DNA of 64,000 nucleotides from Membranipora membranacea. Lineage: Eukaryota > Bryozoa > Gymnolaemata > Cheilostomatida > Membraniporidae. Both the position numbers and the translations under genes were made by a program. This document shows, piece after piece, positions 24,012 through 37,238 of this stretch (its first letter is position 1; each line of letters starts with the position of its first letter). The DNA lies in contig OU612075.1 of assembly GCA_914767715.1 (NCBI GenBank), positions 250,001-314,000 on the forward strand, in the 5' to 3' direction. The notes under the pieces were generated by a model that did no database searches, had not been told where the DNA came from, and worked only from the letters and a program-made list of their open reading frames with translations.

Positions 24012-24096
24012 CATATACGTATATATACGTATATATACGTATATGTATGTCTATATACGTATATATACGTATATATACGTATATATACGTCTATAA
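24012..24096. repeat. TATACGTA-type microsatellite
   Basis: A near-palindromic alternation of ATATATACGT units (10 bp), in an intron of the amidase remnant. Confidence 0.9.
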
Positions 24097-25816
24097 ATGG
24101 AGCAGACCTAATGGAATGAGGTGATAACTCGGCGATTGAATTATTGAATCTATATATTTCTAATTATTTCTAATTATTGAATCTATATTATTTCTAATTA
24201 TTGAATCTATATATATCAAATAATTGATGATGTTTTTAAAAAAAACAATGTTATATCCAGTTCTGTTTTTGCAGACTCACTCCTACGATCTTCAGCCAAT
24301 CATGAAAGCCGTAGCTCTATTTGGTGAAAATGTGAACTGAAAGGATCGTAAGTTACAACTGAATAAACTAAATATGATAAAAACCAACACTGGATTAAGA
24401 GGATAATCCAATTTAACTTGCCCTCTCTCATAATATCAGTAGTTGATAGTGAGGATTTCATAATCGAGCGATGCTACAATACAGCGGGGTGCTTGCATAC
24501 CCACCCGCAACTTTGTATTGTACATGATTCCTAATCTAACATTTTTTTATTAATACATCACCTGTCTTTACCTCTCATTGTTGTTACAGATGGTGGTCTA
24601 CTTGCTATGGCGATGAATCAGAGGCCTTGGTTAAGGGCAGCATATGACAGGGCTTTGGTAAACTACGATGGCCTAATCATGCCAACCGTCAAGTTTGTGG
24701 CAAGAGAAGTACCACCTACAAACCAGGGGTTCATGACATACATTGGAGAGGCTCTTAAAAACACAGTGAACACAGGCATCTCAAACCTGACTGGACATCC
24801 TGCGATATCACTGAACGTCGGCAAAGCGCTGCCGGAAGATGTGAGTTGACTGAGTGTTTTTATTTATGATTGGCCTATTAAATGTCCATCGCTCTCAATC
24901 ATTGTTCCATCATTTGATTGGTTTATTTCATCAGTGAATATTCGGCATAATATTATGTATGTGTATTGTTTGGTACGGAAATTGTCTTCCCATACAATTT
25001 ATTTTCAAAAGAGCGGACAAATCCCATAAAAACACAATGATGTTAATGTAAAGTTTTCATATCATCGGGCACATGTATTTTGTATTTTGGTGACTCCAGG
25101 ATATTATGTCCGGTATTTTCATTATCTCCAATTTTGTAGCTTTTAACAAACATACAAAGTTCTAAGTGGAAAACAAGTGCCTTTGCTGAACATATTTAAC
25201 AGCTTGTAATTTTTACTAGATCTGACTCTCAGTATTAAAACATAGACAATAACTGATAATCGTTTTGTCACGTTTTGTTTGATCATATCAGTGCTTCTGC
25301 CCCTGGAGGAATGAAAAATCAATATTTTTTAAATTATAATTCCCCCCCCCCCCGTCACTTAATGAAGAACTGACAATAAACACGCCCTTCCATACAGGAT
25401 GAAAACTTTCATCGGATTTTCAACGTTACTTCTTTGTTAATCAAAAATTTACTAAATATTTATTCCATTACTAATTAGATACTAAGGAAATAGTAATAAA
25501 GACATTCTTGATTAAGTCTTGCTATTACATTAGTCTGTGAATTCTCTGCCAGGACTTAATTCTGTGAATGATTTCATCCTTTATAGTCTAAAGGATTAGA
25601 GTATATGATTTGGCCACTGGCCATGTAATTGAATGTGTGATCTCATGTTAAGGAATGTAGATGTCAATGTGTGTTGTGACCATATTTTTGACATTTTTCT
25701 AAATTTATATTTTCTTTACTTTTACTCTTATTTATCTTTACATTATATAGTCTATGATATCCCATCACGTAGCCTGTAAGGATTTGGAAAAATATGCAAT
25801 AAAGGAGAAGTAAAGA

Positions 25817-27539
25817 TGGAAGCCACTAATAACTGATAGAAGTGAGTATCCCTTCTAAAACATTCAGTGCTTTTACCCTACCTGCAAAATTATAAATTTA
25901 CTGCTTGTTAAGTGAGAATTTTGCACTTCATCTTGACATGGGAAGTCCAACCCTTAAAAGTTGATGCTAAGCAATATATTATTTTAAAAAACATCAGATA
26001 TGCAATTTTTTTTTCAAACCTTGCTTTGTTTCCATAAAGGGCTTGCATTGTGACCTACAAATACTGATTATGGCATGAGGGGTCTCATATCAAACCCTGG
26101 TTATCCAAGATCTTTGGTTTACAGTTTAATAGATTTACAATTAAAAAAGCCCTTCACAATCACAGTTTAGTTATTGCTGCAAAAATATTTTTGCTCTCAT
26201 CTAGATTTGTCGTTATAATTCAGGGTAAACAAGAGCTTTCCCCCACGGTTTTTTAATTCTTTTAGCGGAACAGTAATTTAAGCAATACTCATCTGATACA
26301 CATTACATGACATCTTAAAGGTCATATTATGCTTTGAATTGATAGTTCACACATTGACAACCCAAGCTAACCTCCTCAGATTTTTCCAATCCCAATTGCC
26401 ATACATTTTGGAGGTGGTGTCAGAACAGGCATTTTGATCGTGACTGTCAAAGCAGTGCATTCAATTTGTGATTTTTATTATTCAGATTCACAGTTAATGG
26501 AGACACTGCCATACAGTTATTGAAGAGAGATGAGGTGCAAATCCGAGATATAGAGAACTGATGGAGTTCATTTACAGTTAAAAAAGAGGTAAATGTAACA
26601 CAAGGCATCAAAAAATGTTTATAAGGCTTGTTAATTGACATGATACCCTTTGAGAAACTGCATGATACAAGATGCAAAAATTCTGGCTTACAAAATGAGT
26701 TATTCATTACTCCATGGATGATACTCAAATCCCAGAATTATTTATAATTTTGCAGGTGAAACAGTGTGGGAGTTGCGTCCCCTTTATGTATGGTATGATA
26801 ACTCCTGTGTTATTGCAATGAAACTGGTGGCAGCTTTAAAAAAGGGGTGCAAAGACGACACTATGTATAGCAGGATTCTTATTTTCCACACAGTGAAATT
26901 CCTCCTGCCCCGCTCATTACTATATTATTGTTAACTGAAGTTAAAATCTCAACAATCATTTAAATTTTCGCCTTGTTTTACTTCCTGCTAGTCAGCATCA
27001 GAGAAGGAAAAATGAAACTCCCGCCTCACAAGAAGTGGCATGATGATAGACAAAGAAATTACAGAACAGAGCAACACAGAGATAGGAGTTGTATTTTCTG
27101 TCACGAACAATTGACTATTCAATGGTCCCTCATTTACATGCGTGCAAAGATAAAGGAAAATTGCGATTTATTCTTTGTGACTTTATGTCTTCTTGCTCGG
27201 GTTTTCAGATTAAGCAAGCAGGGTTATATAGCTATATCAAAACGCTGACTTAACTAGCTTTACATGTGTTATATTCTTTTATAGGAGAATGCTATTATAC
27301 CTGGATGTTATCTGAAATTGCAAGTTTAAACCTTCAATATTCGATATCTCAGCATGTGACAACTCTGGTTTAAATTCATAATCTCTACTGTATTAAATTA
27401 AAATAAATATTTTTGTTCTGAATATCGATGTTTCTTTAATTATGATGTCTTCTGTGAGGTCATAATATTCAGCTTGTACCTCTGCCACCTCACTTTAATG
27501 AGCAAACCGCTACAACTAGACTTGATTTGATATACAGTA
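25817..27539. other. Intergenic stretch, nothing supported
   Basis: AT-rich sequence without splice-linked coding stretches. The plus-strand ORF at 26973-27248 and the minus-strand ORF at 26447-26728 show no domain or exon signals. Confidence 0.4.
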
Positions 27540-29880
27540 ATATCCCAACACAACGCCAATTGTCAAGAAAATACACGGCTTAGCTTAGTTCTATGTGATT
27601 ATAAATTTAATATATAAACTTGTGAAGAAATAGCTTGATGATAGAGTCTTTACAGTAGAGAGCTTTCAGCTTGTCTAACAATGCAATTCAATAAAAGCCT
27701 GCTACAAGCTAGCTAATACTACTGTAATTACCAATATTATGCTCTTGAATTGATCAATCTCATAGTACTGTAATCACCAATAATAAGCTCATGAAGTGCC
27801 ATTTTCAACAATTTCTTTTCCTTCGGAAAGTGTAAATTTGCTCATAATCCTTAATTTTCAGGAGTTATCCCAAAATCAAGCAATGTCCTCATTATCATCC
27901 TCTGTGTCCTATAACCCTACTTATCAACCTTAAAAGTTATGTAATACCTCTGTGACCTGATTCATCAAGTATAGCTGGGTCAGCTTTCTCCAAACTCTAT
28001 AGCATACATGTTATTGCTCCAGCCATAGGCATGGTTCACCCTAGCACTTATGACAAGATGGGGGAACACCAACAAATCAGTCTCCTTGGAACCATTTGGG
28101 GCAGCAGTTGCTGACAGCAAATTTATTTTACAGGACCATAAAATGTCTGCACAATCAACCTACAAGAGAGTGGCTGCTTAATACTTTCTACCTGAAATAC
28201 TAATGAACAGCTATCTGTTTGAATGACAATCTTAATTTGGTGCATCATAAGATTCAATGTGTACCCTTGGCAGCACTTTTGGGGGAACATGGAAATAACA
28301 TGTTAACCCCACTGGGTTTGTTCTACTGTAATATCCCTATCCATTGCTGACTGTTGAATACGTACTTGACTTGGCTTAGTTCAACTAAATCATACAACGA
28401 GTAGAATTTTATGAAGAAATTAGTTGTTGAAAGTGTGTTTACAGTAACAGGCTTTGCCAGGTTAAACAATGCAATTCAATAAAAGTCTGCTAAAAAGCTA
28501 GCTAATACTACTGTAATTACCAATATTATGCTCTTGAATTGATCAATCTCATAGTACTGTAATCACCAATAACAAGCTCATGAAGTGCCATTTTCCACAA
28601 TTACTTTTCTTTCGGAAAGTGTAAATTTGCTCATAATCTTTAATTTTCAGGAGTTATCCCAAAATCAAGCAATGTCCTCATTATCATCCTCTGTGTCCTA
28701 TAACCCTACTTATCAACCTTAAAAGTTATGTAATATCTCTGTGACCTAATTCATCAAGTATAGCTGGGTCAGCTTTCTCCAAACTCTATAGCATGTATGT
28801 TATTGCTCCAGCCATAGGCATGGTTCACCCTAGCACTTATGACAAGATGGGGGAACACCAACAATTCAGTCACCTAGGAACCATTTGGGGCAGCAGTTGC
28901 TGACAGCAAATTTATTTTACAGGACCATAAAATGTCTGCACAATCAACCTACAAGAGAGTGGCTGCTTCACACTTTCTACCTGAAATACTAATGAACAGC
29001 TATCTGCTCGAATAACAATCTTTATTTGATGCATCATAAGATTCAATGTGTACCCTTGGCAGCACTTTGGGGGAACATGGAAATAACATGTTAACCCCAC
29101 TGGGTTAGGCCCGGTTAGCTGTACTGTAATATCCCTATCCAACGCTGACTGTTGAATACGTACTTTACTTGGCTTAGTTCAATTCAATCATACACCGAGT
29201 AGAATTTTATGAAAAAATTAGTTGTTGAAAGTGTATTTACAGTAGAAGGCTTTGCCAGGTTAAACAATGCAATACAATGAAAGCCCGTTCGAAAGCTATC
29301 TAATACTACTGTAATTACCCAATGTCATGCCCATCAATTACCCAAAATTTTAATACTGCCATCCATTACTTGCCGTTTAACAATGGTAATTTTTTTTCAA
29401 AATCTTAAATTTTTAGCTGTTTTTGTGTGAATTTCAGGAGTTATCCCGAAAACAAGCAACGTCCTCCTTATTAACCCGACTGTCCTATAACCCTACTTCT
29501 CAACCCTAAAAGTGACATAATGCCTCTGTGACCTAAATCATGGAGTATAGCTGGGGTAGCCTTCTGATGCATCTAACTCAGTTGTATAATTAGTCGTTTC
29601 CGAGATTAGTTTACCCTCAGGAGATGTGATGGGGTGAGCTTGTTCAAAAAACCTATTTAATTTCATTTAAATTGAGAATAATTTATTGGTACATAAACCA
29701 TATTATGGAGCAGCAAATTGCTGCGCAATTAAGAGCTACCGATGACTTTAGCACCAAACATGTTATTCTGGCTATCTGAAGACCATCCATCGTTGTGTAT
29801 GACAATGTTATTTTTGATGCATTGTGAGATTCAATTTGTACCCATGACTGCACTTTGGGGGAACACGGTAGAGCTGGCGC
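27540..29880. repeat. Three tandem copies of a ~795-bp non-coding unit
   Basis: Landmarks recur at a constant spacing: AATATCCC at about 27540, 28331 and 29129; AATACTACTGTAATTACC at about 27715, 28504 and 29303; CACTTT.GGGGGAACA at about 28275, 29063 and 29855. Copies 1 and 2 are close to identical over most of their length. Copy 3 is diverged and partly rearranged. No copy holds a long ORF. Origin is a local tandem duplication; function, if any, is unknown. Confidence 0.85.
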
Positions 29881-32800
29881 TAATAGCTATGCACAGCTTT
29901 TGAACCAAGGTCAAAGATTCGTGTCAAGACTATATAGGAAAAGTGGTGTAAACTGATAAGCCTTTGGCCCAAAATTTAAGACACCAAGTTGGAGCACAAT
30001 CTGTATGCAAGAAGTAGAATACTCAAATAAATTTCAACACAGTAAAATCAGATAGTGAAACAGTAAATAGAGCATATTGTAAAATAATATTTGTATTTTC
30101 TGATTTTTTTTATCGATAAAGTTGCAGCATCAAATTAAACCCCTCAATTAAATCATTTCCTAATCCATCACTAGAAACGGATGACGGATGACTATTCTTG
30201 ACTGGGATAAAAAAAATCACAATAATATCAATTGAATCCACTATAATCATACTATTTCCTAGTTACAAAAGAGAGAGTAAACATCATTTTTCAAGAATTT
30301 AGATTTCCAGGATTGAACATCATGGAAATGCGAATATGTATGGATTGTGGGTGTTTTCAACAATAATTTGAACCAAACAATATAATGGTAGAGCTATTCA
30401 TCCTGACAATGTCTACTGTCCACCCCTGATATGGTTGGGATGGGAATCACCATTCATAGCCTTGGTGAAAAATACAAAAGCTGGGCATGGTTATTCCTCC
30501 TTGCTTATCCCCACCTAACCCAAAGGGTGGATAACCACTAGACATTTAAAAGTTGGACAGTTGTACCATAGTATTGTTGGGTCAAAAACATTATTTTTCT
30601 GATGATAAGTTGCACAATAGTCAAAAAAAGTTTTAAAAAACTGGTGCAATAATTTATGAAATACTGATCTTAAACAAAATTGTCAGACATAAGATATTTT
30701 CATAATTGCAACTAAAATATTCAGTGATGAATATGTAAATATTATTTAGTTGCTACCTAATACAGCATGAATGAATGGGTTGCTAACCGCAAATAAAATC
30801 AATAAGGTTTTTCAAAGTAAACAACATCTACAATAAAAGCAAAACAAAATGGACAGTAAAACAGTAAAAATAAAAAAAGAATTTAAATAATATAACGATA
30901 CATTTAATCAAGGAGTTAAAGACTCCTTGATTTAATCAGTGAAAAAAGTAAATGCATCATTCTAACGATTGGTAAATTTGAGATGGGACTATTAACTATA
31001 TAACAAATCATTAGGCTTCAGGAAATGGTCTGCTGCTATCATTAATATCCATTTTTTACAGATTGAGAATCTGAGAGGAGTTAAGCTTTGTAAACAAATA
31101 ACCTAACATTATTAAAATATTTAAAGCACTAAAACTTAAATGTAGATGGTGGATACCCATGTACAGGCTCACACATTCTGCTTAGGTAGCTGAGGCATGT
31201 TGATGTTTTCACAAAGGCAGTTTTTCAGCTCAGCTAGCGGTGAGGATTGTTCATAGACACTGTCTTATCAGATAACTAGCGAGTGAGCTCACCTTGAAAA
31301 CGTATAATCATAATATGAGAAAACAATGAGTTGTCCCTACTGTATATAGGGGGAAACAACTTCTTAAACAGAAAGATGGACATAAAGGTAGCTTGAAAGC
31401 TCAAACTTTGCCGCCAGGATAGCTGGAAGTAGCATTTCCAAAGAGAGATTTATGATGAAATGTTACTACCAGCTATCCAAGCTCAGTTTGATGACAGATA
31501 ATAAATAAATAATTCATAATTCTGAAGTAACTCAAGAAGTATTGTCAAGCGCAATTATCATCAATGCCCAAGGTGACTCTATAGTCAGGATCTTGTAAAC
31601 ACCAACACCAGGTAATTGAATTCTCTGACCTAGAACATTCTTCAATCTGCCTGTTTTATTAAGTTGTTATTGACTGCATCTTATGATGTTAGAATGAACA
31701 GCATGGCTTTACATTCTCCAGCGTGCATTTAGTCATGAGGGAAAAGCAATACCAAAATCAGAAATCCTAGTTTTTGTATTAGACAGACTCCCATCCATGA
31801 ACTCCCATCATCCATGTTTAATATTGGGAACTGAAGAAAAACACCTACCAGGTTGTAGAATTGCTAGCTTGTTTTCACCTCACTACACCACCTGACTTTA
31901 TCTTGTGAAAGCTGATGAAAGCTGTTGGCATGAAGGTGGCTCTTACATTTGCTAAGAATTACCTCATAAGTATGTCTCCACCTAGAATTCCTCCTGGTAT
32001 TCACAAGTTAAGTGTCTTTTGTAAGTATCACCTTCACTCATTGAGTAAGATCAGGAGGTAGTTGTCTAATCCTATGATACACATTGTTCTCTACTATTAC
32101 TTTAAAACAGCCTTGATTAATTCATCATAGCTCAATTCTGAATAATCTGATAGCTTCAAAAACAGAGCTTGCTTGTCACATATCTATCATGCAGAAGGCA
32201 TTATGATCTTAGGCTACAGTATTGGCAAGTATGGGTAAATTGGTAATTGTCTACAGCTGATCGAGAACCAAATAGCTGGACCAAGTGCGCTCACCGCTGC
32301 TGGTCTGAAACACAGCCCTTAAAAGCGTTCGGGATGGCGATGGCGGCCATTAACGACCGCGATCACCATCCCAAACGCTTTTATGGGCTGGCTGCTGGCA
32401 GTTTTAAGGGCTGGCTGTGGTGTGCACTCTTTTTAACGTAGTTGAAAATGGCATGTCCAAACCCATCCAGCCCTATCGACAGGTTTGTCATTGTCTTGAC
32501 AGCTCAACGAAAAATGACAGGCGGTGTTATCAGAATACATGGCCCTCAAAAGGGCAGGCTGTGAGTAGGACTGTGAGCAGCACTCGACACATCAAACATA
32601 AAATTTGTAATGGTCAAAACTTTTGGCAGCAGTCAGCGAGTGTTTATTAGAGCATTTATTGGTGAGTTATTAGTTTTGATTATAATATAAATATATTGAT
32701 CATAAGAACAAAAGAAAATTAAATGAAAACAGTTTACAGCTGAAACTATTATTGAAGATATTATTTGAAACTCTTTAGTATATAATTGTAAATATTACTG

Positions 32801-33211
32801 AACTCACACTGAAGTCATTTATAAAAATAATACTGAAAACATGATTGATGATGTTAATATAATTATATATAAGTATTCCAATAAAAGCTACAGTGATTAA
32901 TGTTGCTGCTTGACCAGGGAAACTGGCAAGGCCAATATAAATTGTAAGGTATTGCATAGAACAAGTTTAATCCAATTGGCTGCATTCCTGTTGCTCCCTT
33001 CCACTGCGGTGTGACCAGTGGATTGGGAGCGACTCGGAATGCAGGCAAATGGACCAAACTTGGTCTAGGTATTGCATTAATCATTATAAAGTTCCATTTT
33101 ACCAAAAGGGCTCTGCTTCGGACACACGAAACAACTTATATTACATTCTCTTTGTGATTTTGTTATTCTGTAGATTTTGATGTACGATGTCTCATTCAAA
33201 ATTACTACTCT
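29881..33211. other. Intergenic stretch with small repeats
   Basis: No gene is supported. It contains an imperfect GC-rich hairpin at 32314-32389. A stretch at about 32605-32765 (TTTTGGCAG.AGTCAGC..GAAACTATTATTGAAGA) also occurs at about 15470-15570, so it is a dispersed repeat. Confidence 0.4.
32314..32389. repeat. Imperfect GC-rich hairpin
   Basis: AGCCCTTAAAAGCGTTCGGG.. pairs with the reverse complement of ..CCCAAACGCTTTTATGGGCT. Arms are about 35 bp with a few mismatches around a short loop. The CCTTAAAA motif is echoed just outside (32400-32412), suggesting a small nested foldback element. Confidence 0.7.
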
Positions 33212-36200
33212 CTACTGCTGTTCTCGACAGTTGTCTCCCTCTACATCATAGACAGCGCCGTCGTCACAGAAACCCTTGAGTCCAACAAAGACTGGTTGCC
33301 TTGGAAACATCACCCTGGAAATTTAAAAGAGAACAGTGTCATGTCATTTCAATGATTCAATAGACATCTAATGACATTCGTCACTAATCTTTGTGATTAT
33401 CAAGACCTCATGTATACATATATAGTGTTCTTCATCACCATCATTATCAATTACATATACATGTGTTTCCGACATGAACTATGACAGACGGCCACAAATT
33501 AAGATTTAGTTGAGAAAGCGGCACACTGCACTGAGCATGGGTGTCTTACTAACGTTTTGAGCGCACAGATGGCTGCAATTGCACTTAGAGCACTTAGACT
33601 ACTATATTCATATCTCAGTAATGACCAGTTAGAGTCTGATCCGACTCACCTCGGTGTTGGAGAGCTGACCAGTATGTAGAATGAAGTGCTGGGTAATCTG
33701 CTGCTGAGGCGCTGCTTTAACGCTGCCGGGACACTCAAAGTCTGTCCGTCATAAGTGGTGTTTGTTAACCATGTCATGGTGACCGTATTTCTCCTGCAGG
33801 ATACAGTGGGGTCCTCAGTAGCAGCATTGTTTACTTTGCAATCTGGAAAATTAAAAAATGTATAAAAATCGTAAGCGATATCAAGATATCCAAAACAACC
33901 AGGCTAGTCGCGTACAGGGGCGTGTTGTCTAGCTAGACCATATTATCTTGGGATTAAAGAAACACCTTACAATGACAAACATCAGAGTATTTACTGTAGG
34001 ATATGATTGCGTAGAGCTTGGGCCATGTCCACGGATCAGAAAAGAAGAGATTCAGATGAACACGATCCAGTCAGCCATCCCCAAACAAGAAACTGAATTA
34101 AAGAGTCCTAGATGATGAAACTAAGAAGAGAGACACAGGGAGCACTACTCACCATTACCACAAGCAGTGTCGATGTTAACAGGAAATATCTGCTCAGCCA
34201 TCATCTGCCAGATAGAGCGAGTTTCCTCAAAATCCTCACAGCCAAAATCATACTCCACACTGAAGAACAGCCTTCTCATGATACTCATGTCTACAATGCA
34301 AGCAGTAAGTAGATACTATAAATCAGATGGAAAATGATTACTTATGATAACCATGAACGCTAAGACAGATATCGTTGTGCTAACACTACCAAGAGCAGCT
34401 ACGAATATAACCCTGTTCCTTATTTAACCATTCAAATGCCAATGCTATGTTGCTTTATCCCTGAAAACCATAGACTATCGAACAAAGGAAAATAAAGGAG
34501 CAGCAAAACCTAATGTTGGAGCATCCACATAGATAAGCAACAATTACATTATTGTAAAAGTACCAGATATATATAGAGTGACGTTGCAGATGTCTTGCTC
34601 ATATTCAAACTGGAAATGATAAACTCCAGGAGACAGATGAAGTTTTCCAGAGAGTCCAACCAGAGTTGCATCGATGGGGGATATCCTTCTTAACACGAGG
34701 TCTCCGCATGAGTCTGTGGATTTTTCTACGAAATCAAAAGAAGTTATTGGATAGCAACCAATAGATATGGTGAGTTTTTCGGTAATGCGAACAGGCAAGG
34801 GGCCCAACCAGTTATCAGTTATACAATATTTTTTTGTTATCATGATATTCAAAGAGAGAATTCTGAGGTGATACAGTTGGAGATATCACTGATACCTACC
34901 GTTGATCATTCTTATAAACCCTCCTTCTCCAATATACAGAGTCTGATTAACCACCAGTAAGGATCGAGGTTTGGAGAGGCTGCATTCACCAGTAAACCCA
35001 TCTCTGTGTCCGGCAACTCCAGAGCAGATCGAGGATGTCTCTTCTCTATCAAAGTCTAGTATCCTCAGACGGTCGTTCTGGGTATCTGCCACAACCAGTT
35101 TGTTGTCTCCAATAGGTAAGACAGCGTAAGGATAATTGTATTGCAGACCGAAAAGCCCAGTTGTTCCACCATCAATTTTCTGGTAACCTTTGCTTGTATA
35201 ATTTAAGTTATAAATTGCATTAGAGTGTGTAAAAAAAATATCACCAGTACGGGGGTCTTGACTAATACCCCTAGCAGCTGTCATACAGTTTGAGAATGTG
35301 GTTATGTTGTGAGGAGCGGTACCGGATGTGTCTACATGATGCACATAGCAATCGCTTTCGCCGCTAACAAGAAGCATTTGAGGATTCATCATATCATGGA
35401 TTACACTGTGAGGTTTTTTGAATCTTTTCCTATTAGTGTGACCAGAACTTCGAGATTCCCCCCAAAACCCTGCATAGACCGACAGCTCACGGGTAACTAT
35501 GTTATATAGTCTCAAGCAGTGGTTAAAATAGTCAGCTAAGACAATTTCGGTCTCAGAAATTTGAGTGAAACCTCGGACATTGCTTAGTAAACTTGAAGTA
35601 TCGCTATCAGCCTGATACGATATCAGCGCGCTGAGATGGGTGACGGTAGTTACTGTCCGCCCATCTGCTGTTTTCAAAGAAAAGCCGTCTGAGAAAAGAA
35701 TGTTCCCGTTGATAGACCGATCAACTTCCATATGAAAGACATTGCTGTCAGTTTTCGCAAAAGTTGAGATCATATCTCCAGGATAAATGCTAAAAATATC
35801 AGATCAAAATATTTAATGCGGCTGAAACTGTTTAAATATTAGAAGGCAATCGCTAACTCACCAGAACGAAGATTCACAAAGAAGTGTCATGAGTATGGAT
35901 CGTATAAACGGACTTATTATGAGTGTGAGCAGACAATAAGCAAAAGTTCATTATCATAAGGGGAATATTTACCAAATAGTAAGTTTAAACAATGTCCTTT
36001 GGCTATCTTGTTAAATGCTGCTTTTCATCTGGCAGTTTGTGAGCAGTTGGGGATCAAGACTTTGGGCAGTACATGTTCCAAAGGTGAACAGTGGAATAAA
36101 GAGGTGGAATGACAGATTGATAAAAAACTGCAGATTACCAGGCGATGGTTCCAGACAAGATGAACAAACAAAGCGGAGTAGTGTATCACAAAAGAACCAT

Positions 36201-37238
36201 ACCTGAACTCGAGAGAATCATTTTGATTGGTTGGCAGATTCAGCGTTGCCTCAGATTGTCCGAAGAAAGCAGCCATCTACAACAAGAGGAGGGTGTTTAA
36301 AATGATATGTATGATAAGACTCAGCAAGGGGAGGAAAGTAAAATTAGAAGATATATACTAAATATGTCAATTGTCAATATCTTAGTTTATGACCTAAATA
36401 CCCAAATAATCTGACTCTAAGGGGTTCAGGCTATCTCACAGCTTGTATGGTGTTTCAGACAAACATTCAAAAAAGCACGGAAACTTCAAACACAGAGGAT
36501 TTAGTTTGATCGAGTTTCATGCACGTAGGCCCCTCCAATTCTACTTTGGTAGCAGCAAGTGGGTGGGGCAATTCCAAATAAAGGCACATATGAACCAGGG
36601 AGTTCGGTCCCAAACTCCCTGTATGAACAAACTTTTAATTTACCAACAGACTGTGGTGGAACCGGATATTAGCATAAGGGATCTATACAGCAGGTGAAAG
36701 AGATTAGCAAAGGACGCAGACTCGGACTATATCCGGATGTGCGAAGAGAGGGTATTAGAATAAACGTTGACTGAGAGAGGAGAAGCCCAAGGGAGAGACT
36801 GACTAAGATACATACAGAACTAGGGAGCTAGGAGTACTCATACAGCAATACATGTAAGTTGAATACACGACACAGACTATTATTTTTCTGATGTTTGGTG
36901 TTAATAATTTTGATCATTTTTAACCTACTTAATTGTTAAATAGTTTCAGCATCGGGAAATATGGGATTTGAGCTAATGAGGATATAAATCGATATAAAAC
37001 ATGAACATAGAATAATAAAAATCAAAGTAGACAGATAACCAATCAAATGAGCTTATGCAAAGATGAAATAAATACAATTTCATGTAAGATATAACAAAAT
37101 ATTTTTTTCCTTTCTGTGAATGGCAAGATCATTTAAAGAGAAAGATCCGCTGATGATCAATAAAACACTGACTAACTATTTAAGTATTTTACTTACCACA
37201 CTCAGTGCAATGAGAGTATAAGTCGAATCAGGTAACAT
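33212..37238 (-). CDS. Secreted NHL/beta-propeller protein, complete, 550 residues
   Basis: Eight exons join without a phase break: 37197-37238, 36203-36276, 35862-35912, 34900-35789, 34564-34725, 34153-34290, 33650-33842 and 33212-33314 (1,653 nt including TAG). The product starts MLPDSTYTLIALSVMAAFFG, a plausible signal peptide with cleavage near QSEA. The large exon 4 encodes NHL-type propeller strands: VRGFTQISETEIVLADYFNH then CLRLYN; DNKLVVADTQNDRLRILDF; SGVAGHRDGF..LSKPRSLLV. The last four exons encode a Cys-containing C-terminal region (CGDLVLRR, DFGCEDFEE, ACGNDCKVNN, VSCRRN, GFCDDG, DNCREQQ) of no family known to me. NHL propellers usually mediate protein or glycan binding. Several NxT/S sites fit an extracellular protein. 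No membrane anchor is seen, so it is probably secreted. Confidence 0.85.

Larger units (their letters stand above)
20515..25816 (+). pseudogene. Amidase-signature enzyme gene, apparently inactivated
   Basis: Exons with amidase-family similarity are: ~20515-20599 (ELRDIADTLRLGINDDDLEEY), 21232-21358 (PVLYPRIPDVKPTREDIPLNAW), 21752-22006 (VDMALGGDQGGSVRVPSSWTG), 22399-22544 ([20 protein letters not shown]), 23117-23274, 23690-23817, 24275-24347, 24590-24840 (RPWLRAAYDRALVNYDGLIM) and perhaps 25755-25816. Amidases hydrolyse amides with a Ser-cisSer-Lys triad. The exons expected to carry the catalytic Lys (KDN) and the GGSSSG serine loop are absent between 21358 and 21752, and the phases there do not fit. 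Further lesions are a 12-bp minisatellite replacing KPTWG in exon 3 with a frame change, a phase mismatch between 22544 and 23117, and TGA at 24338-24340 where the frame otherwise continues. Family identity is clear; loss of function is inferred. An assembly collapse is the alternative for the missing core. Confidence 0.75.
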
